Source: Bursaphelenchus xylophilus (lineage: Eukaryota; Nematoda; Chromadorea; Rhabditida; Aphelenchoididae). From it: a stretch of DNA of 64,000 nucleotides. How positions within the stretch are numbered: position 1 is the first letter of the stretch; every line of letters starts with the position of its first letter. Position numbers and translations under genes: made by a program. The DNA lies in NCBI GenBank assembly GCA_904066235.2, contig CAJFCV020000004.1, positions 10,354,001-10,418,000 of the forward strand, given 5' to 3'. This document shows positions 44,401-54,660 of the stretch, in pieces. The notes under the pieces were generated by a model that saw nothing but the letters and a program-made list of their open reading frames with translations, searched no databases and was not told the DNA's origin.

Positions 44401-46366
44401 CGCCTAGTGCTCGGGACAAAACGCAAAAATAGCCGCAAAAAATCCATAAAACAAACATAAAAAGGACAAAATCGGATCAGTCCTGAATCTTTCGTCTCTT
44501 TTGTCTTATTCTTCTAGACAAAACACCTCAATTCTTTTAGCGATATTGTCGTTAAAATGTCTTTTCAAAATCGGAAAAGTCAGCGTCGAAATTAAAAAAA
44601 GTAAAGGTTTTTGCCCTTTTGCATAATGTTACAAGAGATTTCAAACCCACTTGGATAATGTGGAGGGGCTTGGCAATCCAGCCTGGTTCCGTCTCCTCTG
44701 GACGACAATGGATACGCGTCAAGTCTGTTTGGTCGGAATGGCTCAATAAAAGCCGGACGGATTATTGTGGAGGAGCTTCTGATTGTGCCTGAAAAGATTT
44801 GGAAGGATATTACATAAAGCAAAGCAATTCTGAAAGGCATATTGGCCCAACCTTGACTTCAGATGGCCTAAAAAACGCGTCTCGATTTTTCGGGTCAACG
44901 ACAGTTCGGGTCAATGCAAAATCCACCAATACGGGGGGTAGAGCAAGTGGATACCCAAAAAAAGGCTGTAAGAAGTATTTACGAGGCCTGTGGCCGGCAA
45001 ACGCACGGCGTGGGCTCGGCGGAGGCTTGGCGAAGACTTGAAATACGTCCACTTTTCTAATTTTAGCTGTTACTAACATTAGTTGCCTTTATCTGAGTTA
45101 TTGTAACATATATAAGACTGAAATTTGAAATTTTGCAAAAAAAACGAAAATCCATAACGTTTATCTGGATAAGGTTGATTTCAGTACATGCAAAATAGTT
45201 TAAAATGGGTGGGTGGTAAGCTGTCCTAGGATCAGATGAATTTTACTATTTCTACGGACTAAGCCCTCACCTAGCCTCCCCCATGCATACAAATACGAAC
45301 CGATACGATCCGTATGAGTAACCCGAACTTTCGCTGACTCGAAAAGTAGTAGCGCCATAAAAACAAGTTAAAGCCACAAGCTTACCCAGCAAATTTGTGG
45401 CGGTACAATGAAATGTCATAACCTCGGCAATGTGCTCTTTCCCCACCGGAATTAGCAATGCGCCTCCGCTGACAATAAACGACGAGCTGTTCGAGTCCAA
45501 ATTCACTTGCTCCACGCCACTTTGGAACCATTTTATTACCGGCTTTGGGTTGCCTTCGGCTCTGCATGGGATGGTAATGAAATGCCCATCGGGCCGATTG
45601 ATGTACGAGTAGGAGGCACTGGGTTCCTCGATAAAGTAGGGGACACCTTTGGGCAGGAAGGCTTCTTCGTAAAGAAGACGCCGGCGAGTTAGCGGGAGAA
45701 GTCCGCAGATGTATGAGAGAGGCTTGTCGGCGGGTACGGAGGATCTAGAATTATCTTGACATAAATTTTTGCAATGATCAAAGAAGAATTCGTAGCGAAA
45801 TTTATCTGTCTGTCGGGAAAATAATAAGCACAATGTCGCTGCGCCAAACGCTGAAATGAAAAGAATTTGTTTTTGCCGCGACACAATTCATTTTCTCGGC
45901 GACGATTCAATTTTCAATGTGACAGAGTGCTGATTATTTTCCCGACAGATTGATAGACACCACAAAAACCCTTGAAACATGCATTCATTTTTTGCTTACA
46001 TTTCCAACTCCTCGCTGCCGAATCGTTTTTCCAGCGCCAACACTTTCCTCTCCACCGATCTCTTCTCCATGATTCGGTTCGTCGTCAACCACAAGTCGTA
46101 GGCGAGCTGAGGAACAGCCAGCGCGTCCTGCAGACCACCAACCAGCCACACCCGTTCGTTGAGGCCATTCCTTTCGGCCTCTTGAACAATCTCGTTCAAA
46201 TCCACGATCAAGGTCTGGTCGATCTGCGCGCTGCGGACAATATTTACAAGTTCTGCGCCTTGTTTGGCGCACTCTTCCATGGCGCGATCATGCGGAGACG
46301 GCTCGAGCTCCAAGCGAACGCACTGATCGGCCGCCGCTCGCCAACCCAACGGGCATTTTGATTGAT
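29402..46366 (-). CDS. Contactin (C-type lectin, six Ig, four FN3, GPI anchor), RIG-6-like; 5' exon missing
   Basis: Minus strand exons: 46366-46000, 45744-45386, 44788-44651, 33037-32722, 32623-32439, 32367-32003, 31934-31724, 31653-31202, 30914-29901, 29683-29402. All phases agree, giving about 1228 aa from the first visible codon. Rough domains: C-type lectin domain (1-140, begins CPLGWRAAADQC), Ig1 155-240, Ig2 265-360 (Cys in CQAPPHYP, exon 3), Ig3 375-455, Ig4 465-555, Ig5 560-645, Ig6 650-760, FN3 repeats about 765-1190, then a hydrophobic tail (NPAAILIVLLLRILL) for GPI addition. The lectin-Ig6-FN4-GPI order is that of invertebrate contactins (Drosophila Contactin; C. elegans RIG-6), which mediate neuronal and junctional adhesion. 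The first exon starts within a codon, so an exon with the signal peptide lies further upstream, unidentified. The intron between exons 3 and 4 is 11.6 kb. Confidence 0.88.
29730..29874. mobile_element. Family 1 MITE in the last contactin intron
   Basis: AGTCTGACGGAAAAATAATG at the left and TTATTTTCCCGACTGACTGA at the right; it fills most of the 217-nt intron. Confidence 0.75.
33190..34660. repeat. G/T-rich, strand-asymmetric stretch in the long contactin intron
   Basis: Over about 1.4 kb the plus strand is full of GTGTG, GTGCA and TTGTG words and poor in C; the transcript strand of contactin is therefore CA-rich here. No tandem unit and no gene are visible. Such one-sided composition is unlike the rest of the window. 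Confidence 0.6.
34661..36036. other. Contactin long-intron sequence, no gene supported
   Basis: A plus-strand frame at 35329-35730 (133 codons, Arg/Lys/Pro-rich start) has no recognisable domain. Sequence around 35880-35960 (AGCTCGCGCGTTATAGGAG) faintly resembles family 3. Confidence 0.3.
36037..36187. mobile_element. Family 1 MITE in contactin long intron
   Basis: TCAATCTGTCAAAAAAATAA at the left; TTATTTTCCCGACAGA at the right. Confidence 0.75.
36188..37028. other. Contactin long-intron sequence, no gene
   Basis: Nothing recognised apart from ordinary AT-rich intron sequence. Confidence 0.3.
37029..37210. repeat. Family 2 element in contactin long intron
   Basis: CTAGTCCGTTTGCAAAGTTG at the left, CTCTAGCGGACAGTGCAAAC at the right, with TTTGCACCGTGCAATAAG inside. 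Right end diverged. Confidence 0.5.
37211..38051. other. Contactin long-intron sequence, no gene
   Basis: No conserved frames or repeats recognised. Confidence 0.3.
38052..38364. mobile_element. Family 1 MITE with another MITE nested inside
   Basis: The outer element runs from TCAGTCTGCCGGGAAAATAA (38052) to TTATTTTCCCGACAGATTGA (38345-38364). At 38143-38300 a second element with the same ends (GGTCTGTCGGGAAAATAA / TTATTTTTCCGACAGACTGA) but a different interior (CGGCGGATCGTCGCGCC...GATCCGCCG) interrupts it. TA lies on both sides of the inner copy. Confidence 0.85.
38365..38700. repeat. Local duplication with MITE end
   Basis: The segment 38323-38495 (MITE right end, GATATTCAAATT, poly-T, then CATAATTCTTCCCAAAATCC) is repeated at about 38510-38690 with differences, including a MITE right end at 38509-38553. 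A roughly 190-bp imperfect tandem duplication. Confidence 0.7.
38701..39710. other. Contactin long-intron sequence, no gene
   Basis: Holds a run of ten G residues at about 39551. Short frames only. Confidence 0.3.
39711..39867. mobile_element. Family 1 MITE in contactin long intron
   Basis: TCAGTCTGTCGGTAAAATAA to TATTTTCCCGACAGACTGA followed by TA. Confidence 0.85.
39868..41464. other. Contactin long-intron sequence, no gene
   Basis: A minus-strand frame at 40527-40087 (146 codons) lacks motifs or splice structure. No repeat recognised. Confidence 0.3.
41465..41612. mobile_element. Family 1 MITE in contactin long intron
   Basis: CCTGTCTGTCGGGAAAATAA to TTATTTTCCCGGCAGGCAGG. Confidence 0.8.
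41613..42502. other. Contactin long-intron sequence, no gene
   Basis: No feature recognised. Confidence 0.3.
42503..42648. mobile_element. Family 1 MITE in contactin long intron
   Basis: TAGTCTGTCGGGAAAATAAT to TATTTTCCCGACAGACTGA followed by TA. Confidence 0.85.
43060..43550 (-). repeat. Foldback repeat family 3, reverse copy
   Basis: Reads in the minus direction relative to the copies at 49.7 and 54.4 kb: GGGAGGTACTCCACGTGCAG on the left and CTCTTGCTTTGCAGCCACAA inside. Diverged. Confidence 0.45.
43551..44047. other. Contactin long-intron sequence, no gene
   Basis: A minus-strand frame at 43861-43616 looks acidic/Pro-rich but is not flanked by fitting splice sites. Not supported. Confidence 0.3.
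44048..44194. mobile_element. Family 1 MITE in contactin long intron
   Basis: CAGTAGGTCGGGAAAATAAT to TTATTTTCCCGACAGACTGA followed by TA. Confidence 0.8.
45803..45953. mobile_element. Family 1 MITE between the lectin and Ig1 exons of contactin
   Basis: TATCTGTCTGTCGGGAAAAT to TATTTTCCCGACAGATTGA followed by TA, in a 255-nt intron. Confidence 0.85.
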
Positions 46367-46464
46367 CTGAATATATAGGTACAGTAATAGTTGCGCCATA
46401 AAGTGCTCAGTATTTTACACCGTGTGTATGCTTATTTTTTTGCCCACGCCTCTGCGATTTCCTA

Positions 46465-46613
46465 ACAGTCCGTCTGAAAAATAAGGAGCACAATTTCGCT
46501 GCGACTGTCTCGTCGCTGAAGTGAAGAGCAATTTAACTTTGCCAATTCATTTTTTTGACGGCAATGCGATTTTCAATGCGAAAAGACGCTCATTATTTTC
46601 CCGACAGACCGAA
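46465..46613. mobile_element. Family 1 MITE upstream of the contactin lectin exon
   Basis: CAGTCCGTCTGAAAAATAAG to TTATTTTCCCGACAGACCGA, about 100 bp upstream of the first visible contactin exon. Confidence 0.8.
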
Positions 46614-47129
46614 AGCAATCTGTTAAAAGCTTCGTGCAATTTGATCCGTATTCTATGTACGTATATTTTTTAGCTTGCTTTTCGAAATCTTCCCCATCTT
46701 GGGGTCCGCGTAATAGGCTAAACGATGTTATTGTTTGGAGATAATTGCCGTCTTTTGTATTCCCTCCCGGTTTACGAACCGGGCCAAACTCGGCTACAAC
46801 CCCTAATTTTAAAGCTAAAAATTTGCAAAGACACCAATCAGAGAAGGCTTTCAGGTGAAGCATTCGAATTACATCTAAATTTTTGACAATATCTTAGGAT
46901 TCGCTTTCAAGAAAGTAAATTTTCTAATCGTCATTAGAATATAGTTATTGTTTGTTTACACCTCGGCTTCTTTCAACGCCCCACTATTAGGTTTTTGACG
47001 GATTTGCGCGGCAATTGCGCAACCATCAAACGTCCTCGCCATATTGGGGACAAATCCCGGGAAATCGGCTTTTCTCTGCTTTGAGGGATCCGCAAAGACG
47101 AAAATAAACATAAAAATAAAAAGCCTACT
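46614..47129. other. Region upstream of contactin, no supported exon
   Basis: A minus-strand frame at 46863-46620 is open and not repetitive. It might hold part of the contactin 5' region, but no donor with the required phase (one leftover base) is visible. Confidence 0.25.
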
Positions 47130-47600
47130 TTAATGGGAACGTCCAAGTGCGAGGTTCACATTTTGATGAAACTTGGCACAAACTTAAAACCATTTTTTGT
47201 ATGGCGAGACTACTAGCTCGCGCTTTGCAGGAACGACCGAGATTTTTAGATCGAAAGTTGGAAAAGTTAAGGCATTTTTTTGCGAATTTTGACATGTAAA
47301 GTTTCGTGCTTATTTCTACCGTAGAGGGTGATGCTTTTCACAAAAAAATCAATTTTTTCCGTACACCGCTGTCAAAAATATGGCCAAAAAACTGGTTTTC
47401 TCTCTGCTCTTTCCGCGTTCCGCTTGCCCTCTCTCTGTCGTAAAGATCGTTTAATATCTCGGCTGCCCTAGTAATGCTCGAGCTAAAACTTTTTGGTATT
47501 GCTGTATGGCCTAGGCTCGAATTGTGCCCCGAATTTAGAGATTTGTGGCGCTGCTCTTGTAATGCAAAAAAAGGTTAAAAAAAGAAAAGATACTTACCAA
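47130..47600 (+). repeat. Foldback repeat family 3, copy
   Basis: GTGCGAGGTTCACATTTTGA, then CTAGCTCGCGCTTTGCAGGA, ACCGAGATTTTTAGATCG, CTATTTCTACCGTAGAGGGT and GATCGTTTAATATCTCGGCT in the family order. Confidence 0.65.
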
Positions 47601-49450
47601 TGATGACATAGGAGTTTGATAAGTTTAGTAGAAATAGTAAAGTAGATAAGTAGGAATATATTTCACTAGATCTTGATACCATCATAGCTTTGTGAAGGTC
47701 GCAATTTTCAGGCTATTCTACGATCATCATGGCACGTCGATGAGCTTGAAATTGTATTGAAATTAGAGCTGAAATGGAAAAAAATGCGATAAAAAATCGG
47801 TAAAATTTTGAGTCAGCTTTATGGCCAATATAAAAAAAAATTAATTTCAAAGATTCCAATCCGCGAAAAAAACACGAAAGAAAATTTGGGTGGCATCATG
47901 AGGAAAAACTTCTTGATGTCGTTCCACTCAATTCTCACAATGATTCCATTTGAGTTTATTGCATTTGCGGACGTCCGCGTTTCCGCATTATCGCGAGCAA
48001 AAGTCGGCCTTCTTTCTGCCGTATCTTTGAACAAGAATATTTGCGTCTGACAATGTAAGTTTGAATACGATAATAAAAGAAGTGTGTACAAAGAAGTGCA
48101 AGGTCGAAGAATTGACGAGAAGTGTTGCAAACATATTCAAAAAAGTAAAAAAAGTAACAAAAAATAAAAAAAATCTCAAAATTTCGAGGGAAGTTCGTAT
48201 TTTACGCTAAAAAATTCCTAAAAATTGTCGACAAATCATTTTGATTACTAAAATTACCAAAAATATCAACCAATTTGCCGTTCCGGCTTTCGCGTCCCCT
48301 CTAAACGCTTTATTCCCCCGAGGCATCTAATTAAATCGACATTAAAAGGTCTTTGAACCCCGTCCCCAACTCCTCGGATGGGCATTTTAATCGGTCGCGC
48401 ACACAAATCCCAACGCCCCATCGGTCCTAACGAGCCAATCAATGCAGGGCCGGAGAAAGTCGACGGCTGTACCCGGCTCTCCTTTTGTTTTTTCGGACAA
48501 GAATTCGAATAATTTTTATGGGCTCACAGAGTTCTCATTAGGTGAGAGGGGAGTAATGTGGGAAAGATTCTGGAATTCGCATAATTTGAGGGGAATTTGA
48601 ACAAAACTTCAGTGAAAGGGCCACGGATTTTGTCGTTGTGAAATCACTCTCTAACCTAATCTAGGGAATGTTCTACAGTCAATTTGCTTGTCAAGAAACC
48701 CTCAAATTCCAACAAAGAAACCTGAGATATTACGTTTTACTAGGGGCAGGGTATTAATTGAAAAAAATCCTGTGGAAAATAAGGGTTTATCCAAAAAATA
48801 AATTCAAACCCGAAGCCTAAAGAATGTCATAAATCTGACCGTGGGCCCATAAATTATTTTACAACGCTGAGAGCCCGTTAAAATGCCGAAAAATTGGAGA
48901 AAATTTTGAGGAAATATGCAAATACTCCTCGCTGAAACGAGAGTAAAAATTGGTTGGGTTTACAAGAGAAGTGCTGAGTAAATTTCACTTCTTACAAGGC
49001 AGTATTCACAAAAAAATCCTCTCATCTTTGTACTTGTAGCTTGGTGGGCTACAATATGAAGCCAGTGGCAGTGTGTATTGTAGCCGTAACAGCGCTGTTT
49101 TAAACAATTTCCCCCCTCTACATCACGACTTGCTCGAACAAAACAACGTTCCGCAATTCCCACGCGACTATAAGGCCCGCGGATTTCCCTCGGATTGAAA
49201 GGAGATTTTTCGCAAAAAGAAAATCTTTAATAAATATACGCAAAAATTTGTACAATGGGGTCAACGGTTACACCCGAAAAAAACGGGGATGAAGAATTTT
49301 GCGGGTGCAAAACAAAATTGGCGTTTTGACGTTGTGTGGGGCGTTCTTTATGTACATAGGATTGTATGGGCATGTAAACAAAGGAATATTAATTTTACTC
49401 GTCTTCGGGTTGCAGTGAAAAAGCTGCCAAAAAAATGGGCGTTGACTTTT
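47601..49450. other. AT-rich gene-free region
   Basis: No gene seen. Short frames at 47.8-48.2 kb on both strands look hydrophobic but lack support. Confidence 0.3.
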
Positions 49451-49603
49451 AGTTTGTCGGGAAAATAATGAGTTCTCTGTCCAACGAAAATCGCATCGCC
49501 TAGGAGAAAATGAATTGTGTCGCGGAAAAATCAAGTTGCTTTTAAATTCAGCGACGCTATCGACGCACCTACATTGTAGTCATTATATTCCCGACAGACT
49601 AAT
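49451..49603. mobile_element. Family 1 MITE
   Basis: AGTTTGTCGGGAAAATAATG to TCATTATATTCCCGACAGAC. Both ends mutated. Confidence 0.75.
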
Positions 49604-49639
49604 ATTACTGTAGACACGATCCAACAAAATTTTTTCTTT

Positions 49640-50115
49640 GTCGCAGATCTAGTTCACAGGGGAAGTGCGACGCTCAGATTTTGACGAAACTTGGCACAAA
49701 TTTAGAATGATTTTTTCTAAAATATATGCGAGAATCCTAGCTCGCGCTTTGCAGAAACAACCGAGATTTTTAGATCGAAAGTGGGCGAAAATTTGACACT
49801 CTTTGCCGAATTTCGGCACGAAAAGTTTCGTACCTATTTCTACCATGGAGGGTAATGTTTTCACAAAAAATCAATTTTTTCCGCACGAAACAAGCAAAGT
49901 TATGGCCAAAAAAATGTTTTTCTCTCTGTCACCTCTCCGTGTTTAGCGTACTCTCTCGGCGCCAAAGATGGTTCGATATCTCGGCGGCGCCCGAAAAGCG
50001 CGAACTAAAACTTTCAGGAATTGTTATTTAGTTCATGCCCGACGTGTGCTCAAAATTTAAAGAAAATTGGAGCGTCGCACTTGGGGTACTTCCCTTGTCA
50101 GTCTAATTTTCTTGC
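49640..50115 (+). repeat. Foldback repeat family 3, well-preserved copy
   Basis: AAGTGCGACGCTCAGATTTT at the left, GAGCGTCGCACTTGGGGTAC at the right: the ends are inverted repeats. Inside, CTCGCGCTTTGCAGAAACAA and GGTTCGATATCTCGGCGGCG are also partly complementary, so the ~450-bp unit can fold back on itself. Confidence 0.7.
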
Positions 50116-51004
50116 CAAGTATTATAATATATAGCGACCCCTGTGGCGCTTCGCCAAACCCACGCAGGACTTGCAGATTTCTCAAAATTTTTGCTGGCCC
50201 TTTGTAGATGCAACCGAGACATTCAACGTGGGCTACCGAGAATGTATGCAACGTGAGCACCTATAGATAAAACATGTTTTTTCTCCAAATATCCCCAAAT
50301 GTCAAGCGGAAAAAACAAAAATTTTTGCGGGAAATTCAATTCTCCTCTAACTAAAACCTAAAAAATCGCAGTTGTTTTTTTTTTCAAAGCGTGGCATAAA
50401 ATCCACATCAGTTTGTATACGACCTTCGCAAAAAAACCAAGCCGAATTTTAGAAAAATGCAATACATTGCCCCAAAAAATACGATAAATTTTTCAATTAC
50501 AACATCAATTTTACGCCCTAAAAATAAATTCTGCCACTTCACGTAGACAATCCCGCACGCAGCTTCATGAATCATCCCACGTTTATGGCCACAACCCATT
50601 CCATAAATTACAAAGCCCAAAACGAGGGGTTCAAAAAGTTTTATCTCCAATCCGGGAACCGCAAAGGCCGAGGTCACGACAAAAAAATTAAATTAAAAAA
50701 CAATAACCTAAACTTTCGACGAAAAAACTGAATTGCCAACAAAATGAAGTATCCAGCGTTTTTACGAGATTATCCGCCTGGATGAACGTTTTTCTATTGT
50801 TTACGAAAAAAAACAAATGGTCAAGAGCATCGGGAGTTATTCCAAATGAGGTCTAACAGGTTTCAAGGGGAGAGCGAGTGGTGAGTGGAGCTAAAACGGA
50901 ATGCAAATTGCTTGTTTTGCCTCGAGAATTGTTATTTTTTATGAACTTTCTCAATTTGGCTAAAAAAGAGAACCATTTTTTTGGATTTTGCTACCTTACT
51001 TCAC
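50116..51004. other. Gene-free region
   Basis: A partial family 3 fragment is likely at about 50150-50260 (CCTTTGTAGATGCAACCGAG). Nothing else recognised. Confidence 0.3.
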
Positions 51005-51470
51005 TTGGAAAGTACTACAAATACCATGCTCGGATTTTGATAAAATTTGGCACAAATTTTTATACATAGAATAGTTTTTTTTAAGAGATAGACATATTTT
51101 TCTGGCTCGCACTATGCAGAAACCACCGAGATTTTTACGTCAAAATCGAAAAAAATGCGGCACTTTTTTTTTGAATTTTGACATGAAAATTCTTATTCCT
51201 AATTCTACCATGGTATTTTTTTGCAAAAAAAAAATATTTTTTCCACACGAGATTGGAAAAGAAATGGCAAAGAAGTGTTTTTCTCTGTGACCCCCACTTG
51301 CCTTTCTCCTACTGTCTCGGTCGCAAAGGCCGTTCAATATCTAGGCTGCCCTGCAAAGCGCGAACAAAAATTTTCAGGAAATGATATATGGCCTGTACGC
51401 CCGAAGTGTGTGCAAAATTTAAGGAAAGTCTGACCACCGCACTTGGGCTACTTTCCTTGTAAAAAAGAAC
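51005..51470 (+). repeat. Foldback repeat family 3, copy
   Basis: TGGCTCGCACTATGCAGAAA, CCACCGAGATTTTTACGTC, CGTTCAATATCTAGGCTGCC, CGCACTTGGGCTACTTTCC in family order, more diverged. Confidence 0.6.
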
Positions 51471-52122
51471 CGTACACAAACGCGGCACTACAAAAAACTG
51501 CATACACTAAACTCCCGCAACAAACCCTGTTCGTAACAAAAAATTTGGAGTTTTCAATAGCCAATATCAAGCCAATAATAACCCACTTTTACATAAGTTG
51601 CGCCATTTGCTTCCCTTCCCATAAAATCAAAATAATTCCGGATTAATACAAGTCGGATTCAGCGGCACAACATTAAAACGAAAGCCGGTTTATGACGAAC
51701 AATTTGCACCTAACCCGATTTCCGCACCCCCGGCCCATCCATTAGAACTCATATTTTTGCAAATGGCCATAAGGTAAATCCTCGGCGCTTCCCTCTCTTA
51801 TTATTCTCGCTCACTTTTCGGGCAAATGAGCCGAAAAACAACGAAAAAGACTAATTGAGGGAAGAAGGTTGCATAAAGGTGAGCAATGCGGGTTGAAGGA
51901 TTGGCTACGGGGGAAATTGCGAGGCATCCAATGTTCAGATATAGTTTGAACATTGTAAAAGAAACTAAGAGGTAACAAATACATCATTTGTTGTATTTTA
52001 AAAGGGTTTGCTGTACAAAGATTTATTTTAGCCAGAAATCGACTTCTTGAACCTACGGAACCATTCGTTTTAGAAAGTTTTCGTCCCATGGGAGTTTGTT
52101 GTACCGACGTTTTACGGTGTTA
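51471..52122. other. Gene-free region
   Basis: No gene or repeat recognised. Confidence 0.3.
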
Positions 52123-52275
52123 TATCAGTTTGTCAGGAAAACAATGAGCGCAATGTCGCTGCGTCGACCGCTTCGCTGAATTGGAAAAAAAATCGATTTT
52201 TTCGCGACACAATTCATTTTCTCAGCGGCGATGTCCGAAGCAACAGAGTGTTCATTATTTTCCCTACGAACTGAT
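52123..52275. mobile_element. Family 1 MITE
   Basis: ATCAGTTTGTCAGGAAAACA to TTATTTTCCCTACGAACTGA. Ends mutated. Confidence 0.7.
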
Positions 52276-53399
52276 GATAAATGAAGTTTGCACGGATTTT
52301 TATCAAGCTTTTCTAAAGCTAACTCAAAACTTGTGGCTTCGTCTTTGCGAGCCAGCCAAAACCTTTTCTATGGAAAGTTGTCAGAAATTAGGTTTTTTTT
52401 GCAATCTTAAAAACATTGTTTGTCACTAAAGACGACCTGGAGAAAGCGACTATTTTAGAAGATCATCCTGTATTCACAACATTGATGATGGCAGCAAAAC
52501 CAAACTTTTTCTCTTCATCTTGCGCAGTCTTATGGCTTGCAAAGATGTTGCAGTCTCTGTGGTGCCCATGCAAATCGACAGCCAACATTTCTAGGCATTA
52601 CAGTACGTCCAAGCAAAATTATGACCGGAAAAAATTAGAAATCAATACCCTCCACGATACTCCAAAAAAAATCTTTTTGAATTTTCTTTGCCTTATCCCT
52701 TTTCAAAGTCACCCAATAAAACTTGCCGTATTCCACAAAACTTCAAAAAAACATTTCGAGTAATCAATATCAGGACCTCCATAAACCTGCCATCGTCATT
52801 TTAAACCGTTTCTTTCATAAAAAATCCGAGCGCACTATCCGCAGTGTCTCATTGTTTAGCCCCCGCGCCTATAACAAATAGGCCCGAATATCTCAGAAAG
52901 TTTTGATTTATTCCTTCGTTTTCGGCGACATTCGGCTTCTAAGTAAAGGATTTGAATTCATAAAAGTTTGAAGCGCGTTATAAAGGAAGAATATATGAAA
53001 ATTAAAAAAAAATGCCGTTAAAATAATTGAAAAAAGTGAAAATTGCAAAAAAAAAATTTCATTTTTGGTTTGAGTATTTAATATCAGCAAAATAACAAAG
53101 AATTATCCATATAAATCACCGCTCAGATATCCCTCGAATAACACACTGACCAAATAAATTCCAAACCCGAAACAAAAGCGGTCTCTTTCAGTTCTCCCTT
53201 CATTTCACACCGTTAAACTCGACAAAAAAGTAGGTTATGAATAACTTCGGGAAAAAAGGTTGAAAACAAACCATCAAAATTTCAAAACCCATTTGGTAAA
53301 TGAAATTTTCGGTAAATTTTTTGAATTGATCAAAATTAGCTACATATGGGAACAGACGTGTCCATAGAAATATATTATTAGAGTAATGAAAGTAAATTT
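52276..53399. other. AT-rich gene-free region
   Basis: An open frame at 52416-52763 (115 codons) has no motif or splice context. Not annotated. Confidence 0.3.
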
Positions 53400-53712
53400 T
53401 TGGGGGCTAAGGTAGTACAGCCCCCCAGTCCAGTTTAGCCCCCCCATGACCCAGTACAAACCCCCTCGTCCATTCTAAACCCCAAAATTTATTTCAAAGA
53501 ATTAATCCAAGTTGTATGGTCCAGCACAAGCCCCCCTCCGTTTTAGATAAAGCCCCCTACGTTTTAGACCAAACCCCCAACGTAGTAGATCAAACCCCCA
53601 CTTACATTTTTTGTATTATTCTAATTTGTTCATTATGTGTGGTGTGAAACGGGCAAAACAGTGGGGGTTTGAACTACCTTTCGTGGGGGGCTCAACTACC
53701 GAAGCCCCAATT
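53400..53712. repeat. C-run-rich inverted-repeat element
   Basis: The left end TGGGGGCTAAGGTAGTACAG and right end CTCAACTACCGAAGCCCCA are imperfect inverted repeats. Between them, runs of four to seven C (left) and G (right) recur in a CCCCC-x-GTTTTAGA-like pattern. Could fold into a long hairpin or i-motif/G-quadruplex structures. Confidence 0.6.
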
Positions 53713-53786
53713 TTTGTTTGAAAATAGTAGAAGCCTAGGGTTTGAAAGATCAAAGAAAGGTGCTTGGTGTGGTGCTGACAAAAAAC

Positions 53787-53991
53787 TAGGCCGTTCGCAA
53801 AGTCGCCGGAGCGATTTTTGGAGTTTGTACTGTCCCAAAGAAGTCAGGGAGCAAGCGACAGCCCAAAAAAGCTCATTGCAGAGAAATTTTTCAGTGCAAA
53901 AGCAGGAAATTGCACAGTGCAAAGTTGACTTTTTTTCTCACAGTGCACGCCGCAAAAATCACTCCATCGACTTTGCGAACGGACAAGTAGG
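53787..53991. repeat. Family 2 element, full length
   Basis: Left end TAGGCCGTTCGCAAAGTCGC, right end TCGACTTTGCGAACGGACAA, interior GAAATTGCACAGTGCAAAGT. About 205 bp. Confidence 0.7.
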
Positions 53992-54299
53992 ATGATGATT
54001 TTTTGGCTATTTAGTATACAATCCTCTAAAAAAATTTGCAAATATATTGGACCCATTTGGTCAGAAAGAAATGATTTTTTGACTGTAGGATGGAAAAATA
54101 GCTGGTTTTTGCGGTTTAACCCTCACAAATTATTGTCTTGGAAGCCCTAAAATTAAATATATTCATTCAAAGTTTTACATTTTTACCGATTTTTATGTAA
54201 GAACTTTTGATTTTTGGTTGTCACGGTAAAGGTGGCGGAATTTCTGAATTCCTAAACATAACATGTGTGGTATCAAACAAAATGGGAGATAATAAAAAC
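53992..54299. other. Gene-free region
   Basis: Nothing recognised. Confidence 0.3.
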
Positions 54300-54660
54300 A
54301 CAGGAAAAAATCCTTAAATTTGGCCCAAATTTTGAAAAATAATTTAGATATATGCGAGAATCCTTGCTCGCGCTTTGCAGAAACAACCGAGATTTTAAAG
54401 TACTGGACAATGTTTCTACAAAAAATCAAATTTTTGCGTACGAAACTGCCAGAGCTATGGCCAAAAAGCGCTTTTCTCTGTGACCGCTCCCCACGTTTAG
54501 CGTGCTCTCTCGGCGGCAAAAATCGTTCGATATCTCGGCGGCGCCTGCAAAGCGCGAGCTAAAACTTTCAGGAATTGATAATTAGTTCATAACCGACGTG
54601 TGTGCAAAATTTAAAGAAAATCTGAGCGTCGCACTTGGAGTACTTCCCCTGTAAGTGTAT
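54300..54660 (+). repeat. Foldback repeat family 3, copy
   Basis: TGCTCGCGCTTTGCAGAAAC, CGATATCTCGGCGGCGCCTG, CAAAGCGCGAGCTAAAACTT and GAGCGTCGCACTTGGAGTAC. Shorter than the 49.6 kb copy because part of the centre is missing. Confidence 0.65.

Noticed and set aside
46573..46863. Minus-strand frame considered as the contactin signal-peptide exon
   Set aside because: No hydrophobic signal sequence and no donor leaving one base as required; its end runs into a MITE.
47819..48179. Hydrophobic minus-strand frames resembling signal peptides
   Set aside because: AT-rich chance frames; no downstream splice link to the contactin lectin exon could be shown.
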